Origin: Mariniflexile sp044335535
Lineage (GTDB): Bacteria; Bacteroidota; Bacteroidia; Flavobacteriales; Flavobacteriaceae
NCBI RefSeq assembly: GCF_044335535.1
Contig: NZ_JBIQVZ010000005.1
Span: forward strand, 271,954 to 335,953
DNA: 64,000 bases
Direction of reading: 5' to 3'
Shown: positions 7,118-15,806 of the stretch, in pieces
Numbering within the stretch: position 1 is the first letter of the stretch
Layout: each line of letters starts with the position of its first letter
Position numbers and translations under genes: made by a program
The notes under the pieces: generated by a model
Seen by the model: only the letters and a program-made list of their open reading frames with translations
Told to the model about the DNA's origin: nothing
The model's database searches: none

Positions 7118-9544
7118 ATGCAACAACAAAAATTTCTTCTCCTTATATTCTTAATCCTTATACAAGTATCTTTCTCACAGGAAAGAACAATACAAGAATT
7201 AGATATCAATTGGAAATTTCAAAAGGGAGATTTTGAAAATGCTTTTCAGGTAGATTTTAATGATTCTAATTGGGAAAACGTAACCGTTCCTCACGATTGG
7301 GCTATTTACGGTCCTTTTGATAAAGAGATAGATAAACAAGATGTCGCCATTGTTCAGAATGGAGAAAAAGTAGCTTCAGAAAAAACAGGGAGAACAGGGG
7401 CTTTGCCACATATTGGGTCAGCTTGGTATCGAAATAAATTTAGCTTACCAAATTACGAAAAGAACAAAAAAGTGATCTTACTTTTTGAAGGGGCTATGAG
7501 CGAACCTCAAATTTATTTAAACGGCAAAAAAGTAGGGGCATGGGCTTATGGTTACAGCTATTTTTATTTTGATGTTTCAGAATTTATTAAAGAAGGTGAA
7601 AATACGTTAGCTGTAAAACTAACAAATAAAGAATTTGCTTCACGTTGGTATCCTGGAGCGGGTTTATATCGAAAAGTTAGTGTTATTGTAAAAAATAAGG
7701 AAAGTATCAACCAATGGGGAACGTTTATTACAACGCCATTTATTAATAAAGATGAAGCCAAAGTCAATATAAAAACAAAAACATCGGGAGATAATGTTCG
7801 TTTAATAACAACAATTTATGACGCAGATGGACAAAAAATTAGTTCAGAAGCATCAACAACGCAATTCGGGAATGAATTCGATCAAAATGTCAAAGTTCAA
7901 AATCCTAAATTATGGAGTCCTGAAACGCCCTATTTGTATAAAGCAGTGTCTCAGTTATTTGTTGGAAGTGAATTGAAAGATGAGGTGTCAACACGTTTTG
8001 GAATTAGAGATGTAAAGTATGAAGCTAACAAAGGATTTAGCTTAAATGGCGAAGTGAGAAAGTTTAAAGGCGTTTGTTTGCATCACGATTTGGGTCCTAT
8101 AGGAACCGCCATAAATAAAGCGGCATTGCGCCGTCAACTAACCATTTTAAAAGATATGGGTTGTGATGCCATTCGTAGCTCGCACAATATGCCATCATTC
8201 GAACAGTTGGAGTTATGTGACGAAATGGGTTTTATGTTTTTAGCAGAAAGTTTTGATGAATGGGCAAAACCAAAGGTGAAGAATGGTTACAATAGGTTTT
8301 TTGAAGCCTATGCCGAGAAAGATATCGTGAATTTAGTGCAAGCCACCAGAAACCATCCCTCAATTGTGATGTGGAGTTCTGGAAATGAAGTGCCAGATCA
8401 GTGGGGAGAAGCAGGTGTGAAACGTGCAAAGTGGCTACAGGATATTTTCCATAGAGAAGATCCCACAAGACCCGTAACCGTTGGTATGGATCAAGTAAAA
8501 GCAACCATGGAATCTGGTTTTGGTGCATTATTAGATGTTCCAGGGTTAAATTACCGTTTACATTTATATGAAGAAGCCTTTAAAAAATTTCCACAAGGGT
8601 TTATATTAGGTTCTGAAACGGCTTCAACGGTTAGCTCTAGAGGTGTTTATAAGTTTCCTGTTGTTCAAGAAAAAAATAAACAATATGACGATCTTCAGTG
8701 TTCCTCATATGATTTGGAGGCCTGTAGTTGGTCTAATGTCCCCGATGAAGATTTTGTATTACAAGATGATAAACCGTGGGTTATAGGCGAGTTTGTATGG
8801 ACTGGTTTTGATTACTTGGGAGAGCCTACACCTTATGATCAAAGTTGGCCATCACGTAGTTCTTATTTTGGAATTTCAGATTTAGCAGGACTTCCTAAAG
8901 ACCGCTTTTACTTATATAGAAGCCGTTGGAATACAGCGGACGAAACCTTACATATTTTGCCTCATTGGAATTGGGAAGGACGTGAAGGTGAAACAACCCC
9001 TGTTTTTGTTTATACCAATTACAATAGCGCCGAACTTTTTGTGAATGGAAAAAGTATGGGAATTCAGAAAAAGAACGCTTCTACACCACAAAACAGATAC
9101 CGCTTAATGTGGATGGATGTAAAATATGCTCCTGGTACTTTAAAAGTTGTTGCTTTTGATGATGAAGGAAACGCCGTTGCTGAAAAGGAAATACATACGG
9201 CAGGGAAACCTTATAAAATTATATTAAAACCAGACAGGGAAACGATTAAAGCAGATGCTAAGGATTTATCTTTTGTTGAAGTTTCTGTGGTTGATAAGAA
9301 CGGTATTCCTTGTCCAAATGCAACCAATCAGTTAAAATTTAAGGTAAATGGAGCAGGAACGTATCGAGCAGCATGCAATGGTGATGCCACCTCATTAGAA
9401 CTATTTCATTTACCGACCATGAAACTTTTTAGTGGTAAGCTGGTTGTATTGGTGCAATCTACAAACCAATCAGGAACTATTGAATTATCAGTTTCGGGCA
9501 ATGGCTTGAAAAGTGGTAAATTGAATTTGAATTCCCATAAATAA
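7118..9544 (+). CDS. Glycoside hydrolase family 2 (beta-galactosidase-like), secreted
   Basis: The 808-residue protein has a signal peptide ending near SFSQ. The N-terminal jelly-roll sugar-binding domain (about 25-185; VTVPHDWAIYGPF, GSAWYRNKF) is followed by an Ig-like domain, a TIM barrel (about 300-610) and C-terminal beta domains (DUF4982-like, with TNYNSAELFVNGKSMG). Catalytic residues are visible: the acid/base in SSGNEVPDQW (E424) and the nucleophile in IGEFVWTGFDY (E558). It should release beta-linked terminal sugars from oligosaccharides in the periplasm; galactose is the default guess, but beta-glucuronic acid is possible in this family. Being next to an FGE suggests a sulfated polysaccharide as target. 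No susC/susD pair is nearby, so this is only part of a utilisation locus. Confidence 0.85.
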   Translation: MQQQKFLLLIFLILIQVSFSQERTIQELDINWKFQKGDFENAFQVDFNDSNWENVTVPHDWAIYGPFDKEIDKQDVAIVQNGEKVASEKTGRTGALPHIGSAWYRNKFSLPNYEKNKKVILLFEGAMSEPQIYLNGKKVGAWAYGYSYFYFDVSEFIKEGENTLAVKLTNKEFASRWYPGAGLYRKVSVIVKNKESINQWGTFITTPFINKDEAKVNIKTKTSGDNVRLITTIYDADGQKISSEASTTQFGNEFDQNVKVQNPKLWSPETPYLYKAVSQLFVGSELKDEVSTRFGIRDVKYEANKGFSLNGEVRKFKGVCLHHDLGPIGTAINKAALRRQLTILKDMGCDAIRSSHNMPSFEQLELCDEMGFMFLAESFDEWAKPKVKNGYNRFFEAYAEKDIVNLVQATRNHPSIVMWSSGNEVPDQWGEAGVKRAKWLQDIFHREDPTRPVTVGMDQVKATMESGFGALLDVPGLNYRLHLYEEAFKKFPQGFILGSETASTVSSRGVYKFPVVQEKNKQYDDLQCSSYDLEACSWSNVPDEDFVLQDDKPWVIGEFVWTGFDYLGEPTPYDQSWPSRSSYFGISDLAGLPKDRFYLYRSRWNTADETLHILPHWNWEGREGETTPVFVYTNYNSAELFVNGKSMGIQKKNASTPQNRYRLMWMDVKYAPGTLKVVAFDDEGNAVAEKEIHTAGKPYKIILKPDRETIKADAKDLSFVEVSVVDKNGIPCPNATNQLKFKVNGAGTYRAACNGDATSLELFHLPTMKLFSGKLVVLVQSTNQSGTIELSVSGNGLKSGKLNLNSHK

Positions 9545-9718
9545 TTGGGTAATAATTCAAAATACAACTTCAAAAGCTATGACAAAAACGATAAAAGTAT
9601 GTTAACTTTTGTTAGGCTTCATATTAAATAAAGATATATCTATATATTTGAAAAATTATTAAGATTTCAAAAAAAATAGTATGATTTATTGTAGAATGTA
9701 TAATTCAAAGTAGTGATT

Positions 9719-11884
9719 ATGAAAAATAATCAAATAAAAAGAAGAATAAAAGCACTCTTTTTATTCTTTACACTTTTAATGGCTGGCTATACACAGGCTC
9801 AAGTGTTAGAGCCTGTAAAATGGGCGACATCTGTTAAAAAAGTTTCAAATACCGATTATGAATTGATAACAACCGCAACAATTGATAAAGGTTGGCATTT
9901 GTATTCGCAACATGTTCCTGAAGATGGACCCATACCCACAACTTTTACATATAACAATAGGGAAGACTTTTCGTTAAAAGGAAAGACAATTGAAGGTGAG
10001 GGACATACTATTGATGATCCTATTTTTGGAATGCGGATTAAGTTTTTTGAGAACAAGGCCGTATTTAAACAAATGGTGAGTTTTAAAGACGATTATAAAA
10101 CAATTGAAGGGCATGTTGAGTTTATGGTTTGTGATGATACCAGATGCCTGCCCCCAACAGAAGTTGATTTGGTATTTGCTTTCAATAATGACAGTCCTAC
10201 TTCTAATGATAGTTCTGTTTCCAATAATGGTTCTACTACCAATGACAATTCTACTACCAATGATGGTTCTATTTCCAATGGAAACTCTACTTCTAATGAC
10301 GGTTCTACTTCTAATGACAGTTCTACTTCTAAAGGAGAAGCAAGCAACTTAAATGCAAATGAGATTGATAATAATGCGGTAAACCAACAACTGTACGGCA
10401 TATCTGCAGGCGATATTAAAAAACCAGATAAAACATGTGGTGAGGAATTGAGTCAAAACCGCGACTCTTTATGGACCATTTTCGGACTAGGTTTTTTGGG
10501 CGGACTATTAGCTTTATTAACGCCATGTGTATTCCCTATGATACCCTTAACCGTTAGTTTTTTTACAAAAAAAGGAGGGCATGATAAAGGTTCGGGTGTT
10601 TCAAAAGCATTATTGTACGGATTTTTTATTTTTGCTGTATACATTTTATTAAGTGTGCCTTTTCATTTGTTAGATTCGGTAAATCCGGATATTTTAAATG
10701 AGATTTCCACGAATGTTTGGTTGAATGTTGCCTTTTTTGCGATATTCCTGTTTTTTGCATTTTCTTTCTTTGGTTATTACGAATTAACATTGCCTTCAAG
10801 TTGGACCAACAAAACCACACAAGGCGAGAATGTAGGTGGCATTATAGGAATCTTTTTTATGGCACTTACCTTGGCAATTGTGTCGTTTTCTTGTACAGGT
10901 CCCATTTTAGGCTCCCTATTGGCAGGTTCGTTAACAGCCGATGGCGGTGCGTGGCAACTTACAGCAGGTATGGCTGGTTTTGGCGTGTCGTTAGGGTTAC
11001 CATTTGCATTGTTTGCCATGTTTCCTAATATGATGAATGCCTTACCTAAATCTGGTGGTTGGTTAAATACAACAAAAGTTGTTTTGGGGTTTCTGGAATT
11101 GGCTCTGGCATTTAAGTTTTTATCGAATGCCGATTTAGTGCAACATTGGGGCATTTTAAAAATAGAACCTTTTTTAATTATTTGGATTCTTATTTTTGCA
11201 GGTTTAGCATTGTATATATTTGGAGTGATTAAATTTCCGCATGATTCGCCAATAAAGAAACTGTCATTTTCAAGAATAACAGGAGGTGTATTGGTTGCTG
11301 CATTTACTATATATTTAGTATCTGGGTTTAGAGTGAATAAAGAAACCAATACATTTACACCGCTGACACTTTTAAGCGGTTTGGCACCACCAGTAGGGTA
11401 CAGTTTTTTATATCCAAACGATTGTCCTAATAATCTAGTATGTTTTAAAGATTTAAAGACAGGTATTGCTTATGCAAAGAAAGTGAATAAGCCTATCATG
11501 TTGGATTTTACAGGGTATGCTTGTGTAAATTGTAGAAAAATGGAAGAGCATGTATGGTCTGCTAAAAAAATTGACAACTATTTGCGAAATGATTATGTAT
11601 TGATTTCACTTTATGTTGATGATAAAAAAGCCTTACCTGCCGATGAACAAGTTTTAGTAAATCGTATAAATGGAGGTACAAGAAAACTTGAAAATTATGG
11701 ACATAAATGGGCTAATTTTCAAACGCAATTTTTTCAAATCAATTCGCAGCCGTATTATGTATTATTAAATTCTGATGGCACTCAAATTTTAAACCAACCC
11801 GCTGATTATACTCCGGATGAGGATGATTATGCTGAATTTTTAAAGTGTGGTTTGGAAGTTTTTAAAGAAAGTAAAAAGAAATAG
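9719..11884 (+). CDS. dsbD: Thiol:disulfide interchange protein DsbD
   Basis: The start is the ATG at 9719; a GTG two codons upstream is weaker. The 721 residues show a signal peptide, an N-terminal DsbD-alpha domain (about 30-150, with a Cys pair in VCDDTRC), an unusual Asn/Ser/Thr-rich linker (about 155-210), an eight-helix transmembrane domain carrying the redox Cys pair in LLTPCVFPM and SFSCTGPIL, and a C-terminal thioredoxin-like domain with GYACVNCRK. It carries electrons from cytoplasmic thioredoxin across the inner membrane to periplasmic disulfide reductases. It stands alone between the GH2 and FKBP genes with about 170 bp on either side. The three-domain layout matches the family; only the linker is odd. 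Confidence 0.93.
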   Translation: MKNNQIKRRIKALFLFFTLLMAGYTQAQVLEPVKWATSVKKVSNTDYELITTATIDKGWHLYSQHVPEDGPIPTTFTYNNREDFSLKGKTIEGEGHTIDDPIFGMRIKFFENKAVFKQMVSFKDDYKTIEGHVEFMVCDDTRCLPPTEVDLVFAFNNDSPTSNDSSVSNNGSTTNDNSTTNDGSISNGNSTSNDGSTSNDSSTSKGEASNLNANEIDNNAVNQQLYGISAGDIKKPDKTCGEELSQNRDSLWTIFGLGFLGGLLALLTPCVFPMIPLTVSFFTKKGGHDKGSGVSKALLYGFFIFAVYILLSVPFHLLDSVNPDILNEISTNVWLNVAFFAIFLFFAFSFFGYYELTLPSSWTNKTTQGENVGGIIGIFFMALTLAIVSFSCTGPILGSLLAGSLTADGGAWQLTAGMAGFGVSLGLPFALFAMFPNMMNALPKSGGWLNTTKVVLGFLELALAFKFLSNADLVQHWGILKIEPFLIIWILIFAGLALYIFGVIKFPHDSPIKKLSFSRITGGVLVAAFTIYLVSGFRVNKETNTFTPLTLLSGLAPPVGYSFLYPNDCPNNLVCFKDLKTGIAYAKKVNKPIMLDFTGYACVNCRKMEEHVWSAKKIDNYLRNDYVLISLYVDDKKALPADEQVLVNRINGGTRKLENYGHKWANFQTQFFQINSQPYYVLLNSDGTQILNQPADYTPDEDDYAEFLKCGLEVFKESKKK
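10190..10335 (+). repeat. Coding minisatellite in the DsbD linker
   Basis: Imperfect 15-18-bp units repeat about eight to nine times, encoding variants of SNDGST, TNDNST and SNDSST between the periplasmic domain and the membrane domain. All units keep the reading frame (multiples of 3). The region is probably a flexible, length-variable tether, expanded by replication slippage. Confidence 0.75.
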
Positions 11885-12010
11885 CTTTTAAGTTTAGTTA
11901 AGCTCCAGTATTTGGTTTGTTAAAACGCCTATTTTAAAATTTAAACTATTTATCTGTCATACAACGTTAAAAATCATAGAAAGACTACTGTATTCTGAGT
12001 TTTAATTTGT

Positions 12011-12018
12011 TATTTTTG
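12011..12018 (+). promoter_or_regulatory. Candidate -7 box for the FKBP gene
   Basis: TATTTTTG fits the Bacteroidetes -7 consensus TAnnTTTG and lies 27 bp before the ATG. No clear -33 TTTG is seen at the usual spacing, so support is weak. Confidence 0.3.
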
Positions 12019-12044
12019 GCATCAAATTAAATAAAAATAAGAAA

Positions 12045-12746
12045 ATGAAAATAATTAAATTTTTAGGAGTTGTTTTAGCAGCTTCAGTTTTATCATCATG
12101 TGGTGGTCAAGGAGTTTCAAAAAGAGCATTAAAAACTGAGTTAGACTCAGTAAGTTACGCTATTGGTATGGATGTAGCTAGAAATGTGAAAACAAGTATT
12201 TCTGAAATAGATAGTGAACTATTTATTCAAGGCTATATGAATGTTTTGGATTCAACCAATATTTTAATTAAAGAAGAAAATGCTCAACAAGTTTTAACTG
12301 CTTATTTTCAGAAGAAACAAGCTGAGAAGATGAAAAAACAGCAAGAAGAAGCTGAAAAAGAAAAAGCTGTAGGCGAAAAATTCTTGGAAGAAAACAAATC
12401 TAAAGAAGGTGTAAAAGTAACCGAAAGTGGTTTACAATATATTGTTTTAAAGGAAGGAACTGGAGCAAAACCAACTGCGGAATCTAAAGTAAAAGTACAT
12501 TACCACGGTACATTAATTGATGGAACTGTGTTTGACAGCTCAGTAGATAGAGGCGAGCCAACTGAGTTTGGTGTTGGTCAAGTTATTAGAGGATGGACAG
12601 AAGGTTTACAGCTGATGTCTGTAGGTTCTAAATATAAATTCTTCATTCCTCAAGATTTAGGCTATGGAGCAAGACAAGCAGGCGAAAAAATCAAACCATA
12701 TTCTACTTTAATTTTCGAAGTTGAATTATTGGAAATAGTTAAATAA
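12045..12746 (+). CDS. FKBP-type peptidyl-prolyl cis-trans isomerase, lipoprotein
   Basis: The 233-residue protein has a lipoprotein signal (VLAASVLSSCGG). An N-terminal helical dimerisation segment (about 25-115, highly charged around AEKMKKQQEEAEKEK) precedes a C-terminal FKBP domain (about 125-233) with VKVHYHGTLIDGTVFDSS, GVGQVIRGWTEGLQLM and FFIPQDLGYGARQAG, which carry the usual active-site aromatic and Asp residues. It resembles FkpA/Mip folding catalysts of the cell envelope. It is followed after 20 bp by a strong terminator, so it is probably transcribed on its own. Confidence 0.92.
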   Translation: MKIIKFLGVVLAASVLSSCGGQGVSKRALKTELDSVSYAIGMDVARNVKTSISEIDSELFIQGYMNVLDSTNILIKEENAQQVLTAYFQKKQAEKMKKQQEEAEKEKAVGEKFLEENKSKEGVKVTESGLQYIVLKEGTGAKPTAESKVKVHYHGTLIDGTVFDSSVDRGEPTEFGVGQVIRGWTEGLQLMSVGSKYKFFIPQDLGYGARQAGEKIKPYSTLIFEVELLEIVK

Positions 12747-12766
12747 GTAACAAACATACTTAGTTT

Positions 12767-12808
12767 AAACAAAAAAAACAGAAGGGAAACTTTCTGTTTT
12801 TTTTGTTT
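12767..12808 (+). terminator. Strong terminator after the FKBP gene
   Basis: A perfect 17-bp stem pairs 12767-12783 with 12792-12808 around a short GGGAAAC-type loop. The arms are A-rich then T-rich, so it can end transcription in the plus direction before era. Confidence 0.85.
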
Positions 12809-12845
12809 AAAAGCTTAAAATAACCCAATAAACCAAACAAGGTTG

Positions 12846-12853
12846 TAAATTTG
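12846..12853 (+). promoter_or_regulatory. Candidate -7 box for era
   Basis: TAAATTTG matches TAnnTTTG and lies 22 bp before the era ATG, downstream of the preceding terminator. That position makes an independent era promoter likely; no matching -33 element is obvious. Confidence 0.35.
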
Positions 12854-12875
12854 TAGCATCTTAAAAACAAAAGTC

Positions 12876-13757
12876 ATGAACCACAAAGCAGGTTTTGTAA
12901 ATATTATTGGTAACCCCAATGTGGGTAAGTCAACGCTAATGAATGCCTTTGTTGGTGAAAAGCTATCCATCATCACATCAAAAGCGCAAACCACAAGACA
13001 CCGTATTTTAGGTATTGTGAATGGTGACGATTTTCAGATGGTTTTGTCTGATACCCCAGGTATTATAAAGCCAGCATACGAGTTGCAAGAAAGTATGATG
13101 GGTTTTGTAAAGTCTGCTTTTGAAGATGCCGATATCCTGTTGTATATGGTTGAAATTGGTGAGCAAGAATTAAAAGACGAAGCCTTTTTTAATAAAATAA
13201 CCAATTCAAAAATTCCTGTGTTGTTGCTTTTAAATAAGATTGATAAGTCAAACCAAGAGCAATTAGAAACCCAAGTACAACTTTGGGCAGAAAAAGTGCC
13301 AAATGCTGAGATTTTCCCAATATCTGCATTAGAAGGTTTTAACGTAAAAGAAGTATTTAACAGAATTATTGATTTGCTTCCAGAGTCACCTGCATTTTAT
13401 CCAAAAGACCAATTAACAGATAAGCCAGAACGTTTTTTTATAAACGAAACCATACGCGAAAAAATTCTGCTTCATTACAAAAAGGAAATCCCATATGCCG
13501 TTGAAATTGAAACCGAAGAATTTTTTGAAGAAGAAGAGATTATCAGAATACGTGCCGTAATTATGGTAGAACGCGAAACCCAAAAAGGGATTATCATTGG
13601 GCATAAAGGAAGTGCCTTGAAACGAGTTGGTGTTGAAGCCAGAAAAGATTTGGAAGCTTTTTTTGGTAAACAAATTCACTTGGAGACCTATGTGAAAGTA
13701 AATAAAAATTGGCGAAGCAATCAAAACCAATTAAGAAGGTTTGGGTACAATAATTAA
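12876..13757 (+). CDS. era: GTPase Era
   Basis: The 293-residue protein is of usual length. The N-terminal GTPase has G1 GNPNVGKST, G2 in QTTRHRILG, G3 DTPG and G4 NKID. The C-terminal KH domain (about 205-293) includes GIIIGHKGSALKRVG, the RNA-binding GxxG loop. Era binds the 3' end of 16S rRNA and assists 30S maturation and cell-cycle control. It ends 11 bp from a convergent membrane-protein gene. Confidence 0.97.
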   Translation: MNHKAGFVNIIGNPNVGKSTLMNAFVGEKLSIITSKAQTTRHRILGIVNGDDFQMVLSDTPGIIKPAYELQESMMGFVKSAFEDADILLYMVEIGEQELKDEAFFNKITNSKIPVLLLLNKIDKSNQEQLETQVQLWAEKVPNAEIFPISALEGFNVKEVFNRIIDLLPESPAFYPKDQLTDKPERFFINETIREKILLHYKKEIPYAVEIETEEFFEEEEIIRIRAVIMVERETQKGIIIGHKGSALKRVGVEARKDLEAFFGKQIHLETYVKVNKNWRSNQNQLRRFGYNN

Positions 13758-13767
13758 CTTCAAGAGA

Positions 13768-14268
13768 TTAAGATACAGTCTCCAAGATTTTGTTCATAAA
13801 ATCGCAAAGCTCTGCCATCTCGTCCTTACTTGAAGCTTTACCAATACTTCCCACAAAATATAAGGCAATCCAAACGATTACCATAAGTAGCATGAGGCTA
13901 AATTGAAAAGTATAGGGCATTTTTAAAGACCAATTGCTATATGTCCAAATACCAAAGGCAATAAATAGGCCCGCAACCATAAAGTGTAAAAATACAAACA
14001 GTGTCCAAACGGTGGGGTTGGGACCAAATAAACCATGAAGTAAACAGGAATCGCTATCAACAGCGTTAATTTCTAAATGCAATTGTGGAGACCAAAAATG
14101 TTGTTTATACTTTGGAAATTTTATAAATACGTGGTCGTCAATTCTACTAATAATAAACTCAGATGATGTTTTTTTAGCATCCTGAAACATTTGCAACACC
14201 GTTTCGTTATTTTTGTTTATTTCAATTTTAAAACGAGGCCGTAAAACAATGGTGTTAGTAGTTGGCAT
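13768..14268 (-). CDS. Hypothetical membrane protein (two TM helices)
   Basis: The 166-residue protein begins with a soluble stretch of about 85 residues (beta-like; VLRPRFKIEINKNNE). Two adjacent hydrophobic helices follow (LFVFLHFMVAGLFIAFGIW and FSLMLLMVIVWIALYFVG), then a short acidic cytoplasmic tail. I do not recognise a named family; Flavobacteriaceae often have such a gene beside era or der. It is convergent with era (11 bp apart) and divergent from der (176 bp). No function can be assigned. Confidence 0.75.
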   Translation of the reverse strand: MPTTNTIVLRPRFKIEINKNNETVLQMFQDAKKTSSEFIISRIDDHVFIKFPKYKQHFWSPQLHLEINAVDSDSCLLHGLFGPNPTVWTLFVFLHFMVAGLFIAFGIWTYSNWSLKMPYTFQFSLMLLMVIVWIALYFVGSIGKASSKDEMAELCDFMNKILETVS

Positions 14269-14368
14269 TTAGTTTGTGTTTTTAAGGATTGTAAAATACT
14301 ATTTTTTCTTCTAAAAAGTAAACAATTTAATAGTTGCCAAAAAACACCAATGCGTAGAGTATATTTCC

Positions 14369-14376
14369 TATTTTTG
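14369..14376 (+). promoter_or_regulatory. Candidate -7 box for der
   Basis: TATTTTTG fits TAnnTTTG, 68 bp before the der ATG. This leaves a leader of about 60 nt. There is no convincing -33 partner. Confidence 0.3.
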
Positions 14377-14444
14377 CAAAAAATTTAGCAAATCTTGTTA
14401 AATAAATAAATCAGCCTGAGGCTGTTGCATACAATTTAAAGATT

Positions 14445-15749
14445 ATGAGTAATATAGTTGCTATAGTAGGTCGCCCAAACGTAGGGAAATCAACATTTTT
14501 TAATCGCTTAATCCAACGTAGGGAAGCTATTGTTGATGCTGTGAGTGGGGTTACAAGAGATCGCCATTATGGCAAAAGTGATTGGAATGGAAAGGAGTTT
14601 TCGCTTATAGATACTGGAGGGTATGTGTTGGGAAGTGACGATGTTTTTGAAGCCGAAATAGATAAACAAGTAGAGTTGGCTATTGATGAAGCTGATGCTA
14701 TTATTTTTATGGTTGATGTAGAAAGTGGTGTCACTGGCATGGACGAAGATGTTGCAAAACTATTACGTAAAGTGAACAAACCTGTATTTCTTGTAGTGAA
14801 TAAAGTTGACAATGCCAAACGAGCAGAAGATGCGGTGGAATTTTACTCATTGGGTTTAGGCGAATACTATACCGTTGCCAGTATTAATGGAAGTGGTACA
14901 GGCGATTTATTAGATGCTTTGGTGGAAGCCTTACCAGAAAAAGAAACGGTTGTTAATGAAGAACTACCACGTTTTGCTGTAGTGGGTCGCCCAAATGCAG
15001 GAAAATCGTCATTCATTAATGCATTGATTGGTGAAGACAGATATATTGTAACTGATATTGCTGGTACTACCAGGGATTCTATCGATACCAAATACAACCG
15101 TTTTGGTTTTGAATTTAATCTAGTTGATACGGCAGGAATCCGAAGAAAATCTAAAGTAAAAGAAGATTTAGAATTTTATTCAGTAATGCGTAGTGTTCGA
15201 GCTATTGAACATAGTGATGTCTGTTTATTGGTTTTAGATGCAACCCGTGGATTTGATGGGCAAGACCAAAACATATTTTGGTTGGCAGAACGAAATAGAA
15301 AAGGTGTTGTAATTTTAGTTAACAAATGGGATTTGGTAGAAAAGGACCATAAAACAACCCTTGAATATGAAAAAGCTATAAGAAAGGAAATGGAACCGTT
15401 TACCGATGTGCCCATTATATTTATTTCTACATTATCTAAGCAACGTATTTATAAAGCTATAGAAACGGCTGTTGAGGTTTATAATAATCGAACCAAAAAG
15501 ATTAAAACAAGTGTGCTTAATGATGTGATGTTGCCTATTATTGAAAGCTATCCACCACCGGCAAATAAAGCAAAGTATGTGAAAATTAAATACATCATGC
15601 AATTGCCAACGCCACAACCACAGTTTGCTTTTTTCTGCAACCTACCGCAGTACGTAAAAGAACCATACAAACGTTTTTTAGAAAACAAATTACGTGAACA
15701 TTTCGATTTTACAGGCGTTCCTGTAAGTGTATATATGCGTAAAAAATAG
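14445..15749 (+). CDS. der: Ribosome-assembly GTPase Der (EngA)
   Basis: The 434-residue protein has two tandem GTPase domains, each with complete motifs: GRPNVGKST / DTGG / NKVD in the first half, and GRPNAGKSS / DTAG / NKWD in the second. A C-terminal KH-like domain (about 350-434; KYVKIKYIMQ, PQFAFFCN) completes it. Der acts in late 50S subunit assembly and is essential in most bacteria. Length and order match the family. Era and Der are only 0.7 kb apart, so two ribosome-maturation GTPases are nearly adjacent. Confidence 0.97.
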   Translation: MSNIVAIVGRPNVGKSTFFNRLIQRREAIVDAVSGVTRDRHYGKSDWNGKEFSLIDTGGYVLGSDDVFEAEIDKQVELAIDEADAIIFMVDVESGVTGMDEDVAKLLRKVNKPVFLVVNKVDNAKRAEDAVEFYSLGLGEYYTVASINGSGTGDLLDALVEALPEKETVVNEELPRFAVVGRPNAGKSSFINALIGEDRYIVTDIAGTTRDSIDTKYNRFGFEFNLVDTAGIRRKSKVKEDLEFYSVMRSVRAIEHSDVCLLVLDATRGFDGQDQNIFWLAERNRKGVVILVNKWDLVEKDHKTTLEYEKAIRKEMEPFTDVPIIFISTLSKQRIYKAIETAVEVYNNRTKKIKTSVLNDVMLPIIESYPPPANKAKYVKIKYIMQLPTPQPQFAFFCNLPQYVKEPYKRFLENKLREHFDFTGVPVSVYMRKK

Positions 15750-15806
15750 TATTGGATGCTATTGGTTGATAAGTGGTAGGGGTATTTTGTTTTGACTAAA
15801 ACCTTA

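Noticed and set aside
10777..11349. 190-codon frame opposite dsbD
   Set aside because: It is antisense to transmembrane helices of dsbD, low in complexity and without homology signals.
14567..15097. Frames opposite the der gene
   Set aside because: They are complement artefacts of conserved GTPase motifs.
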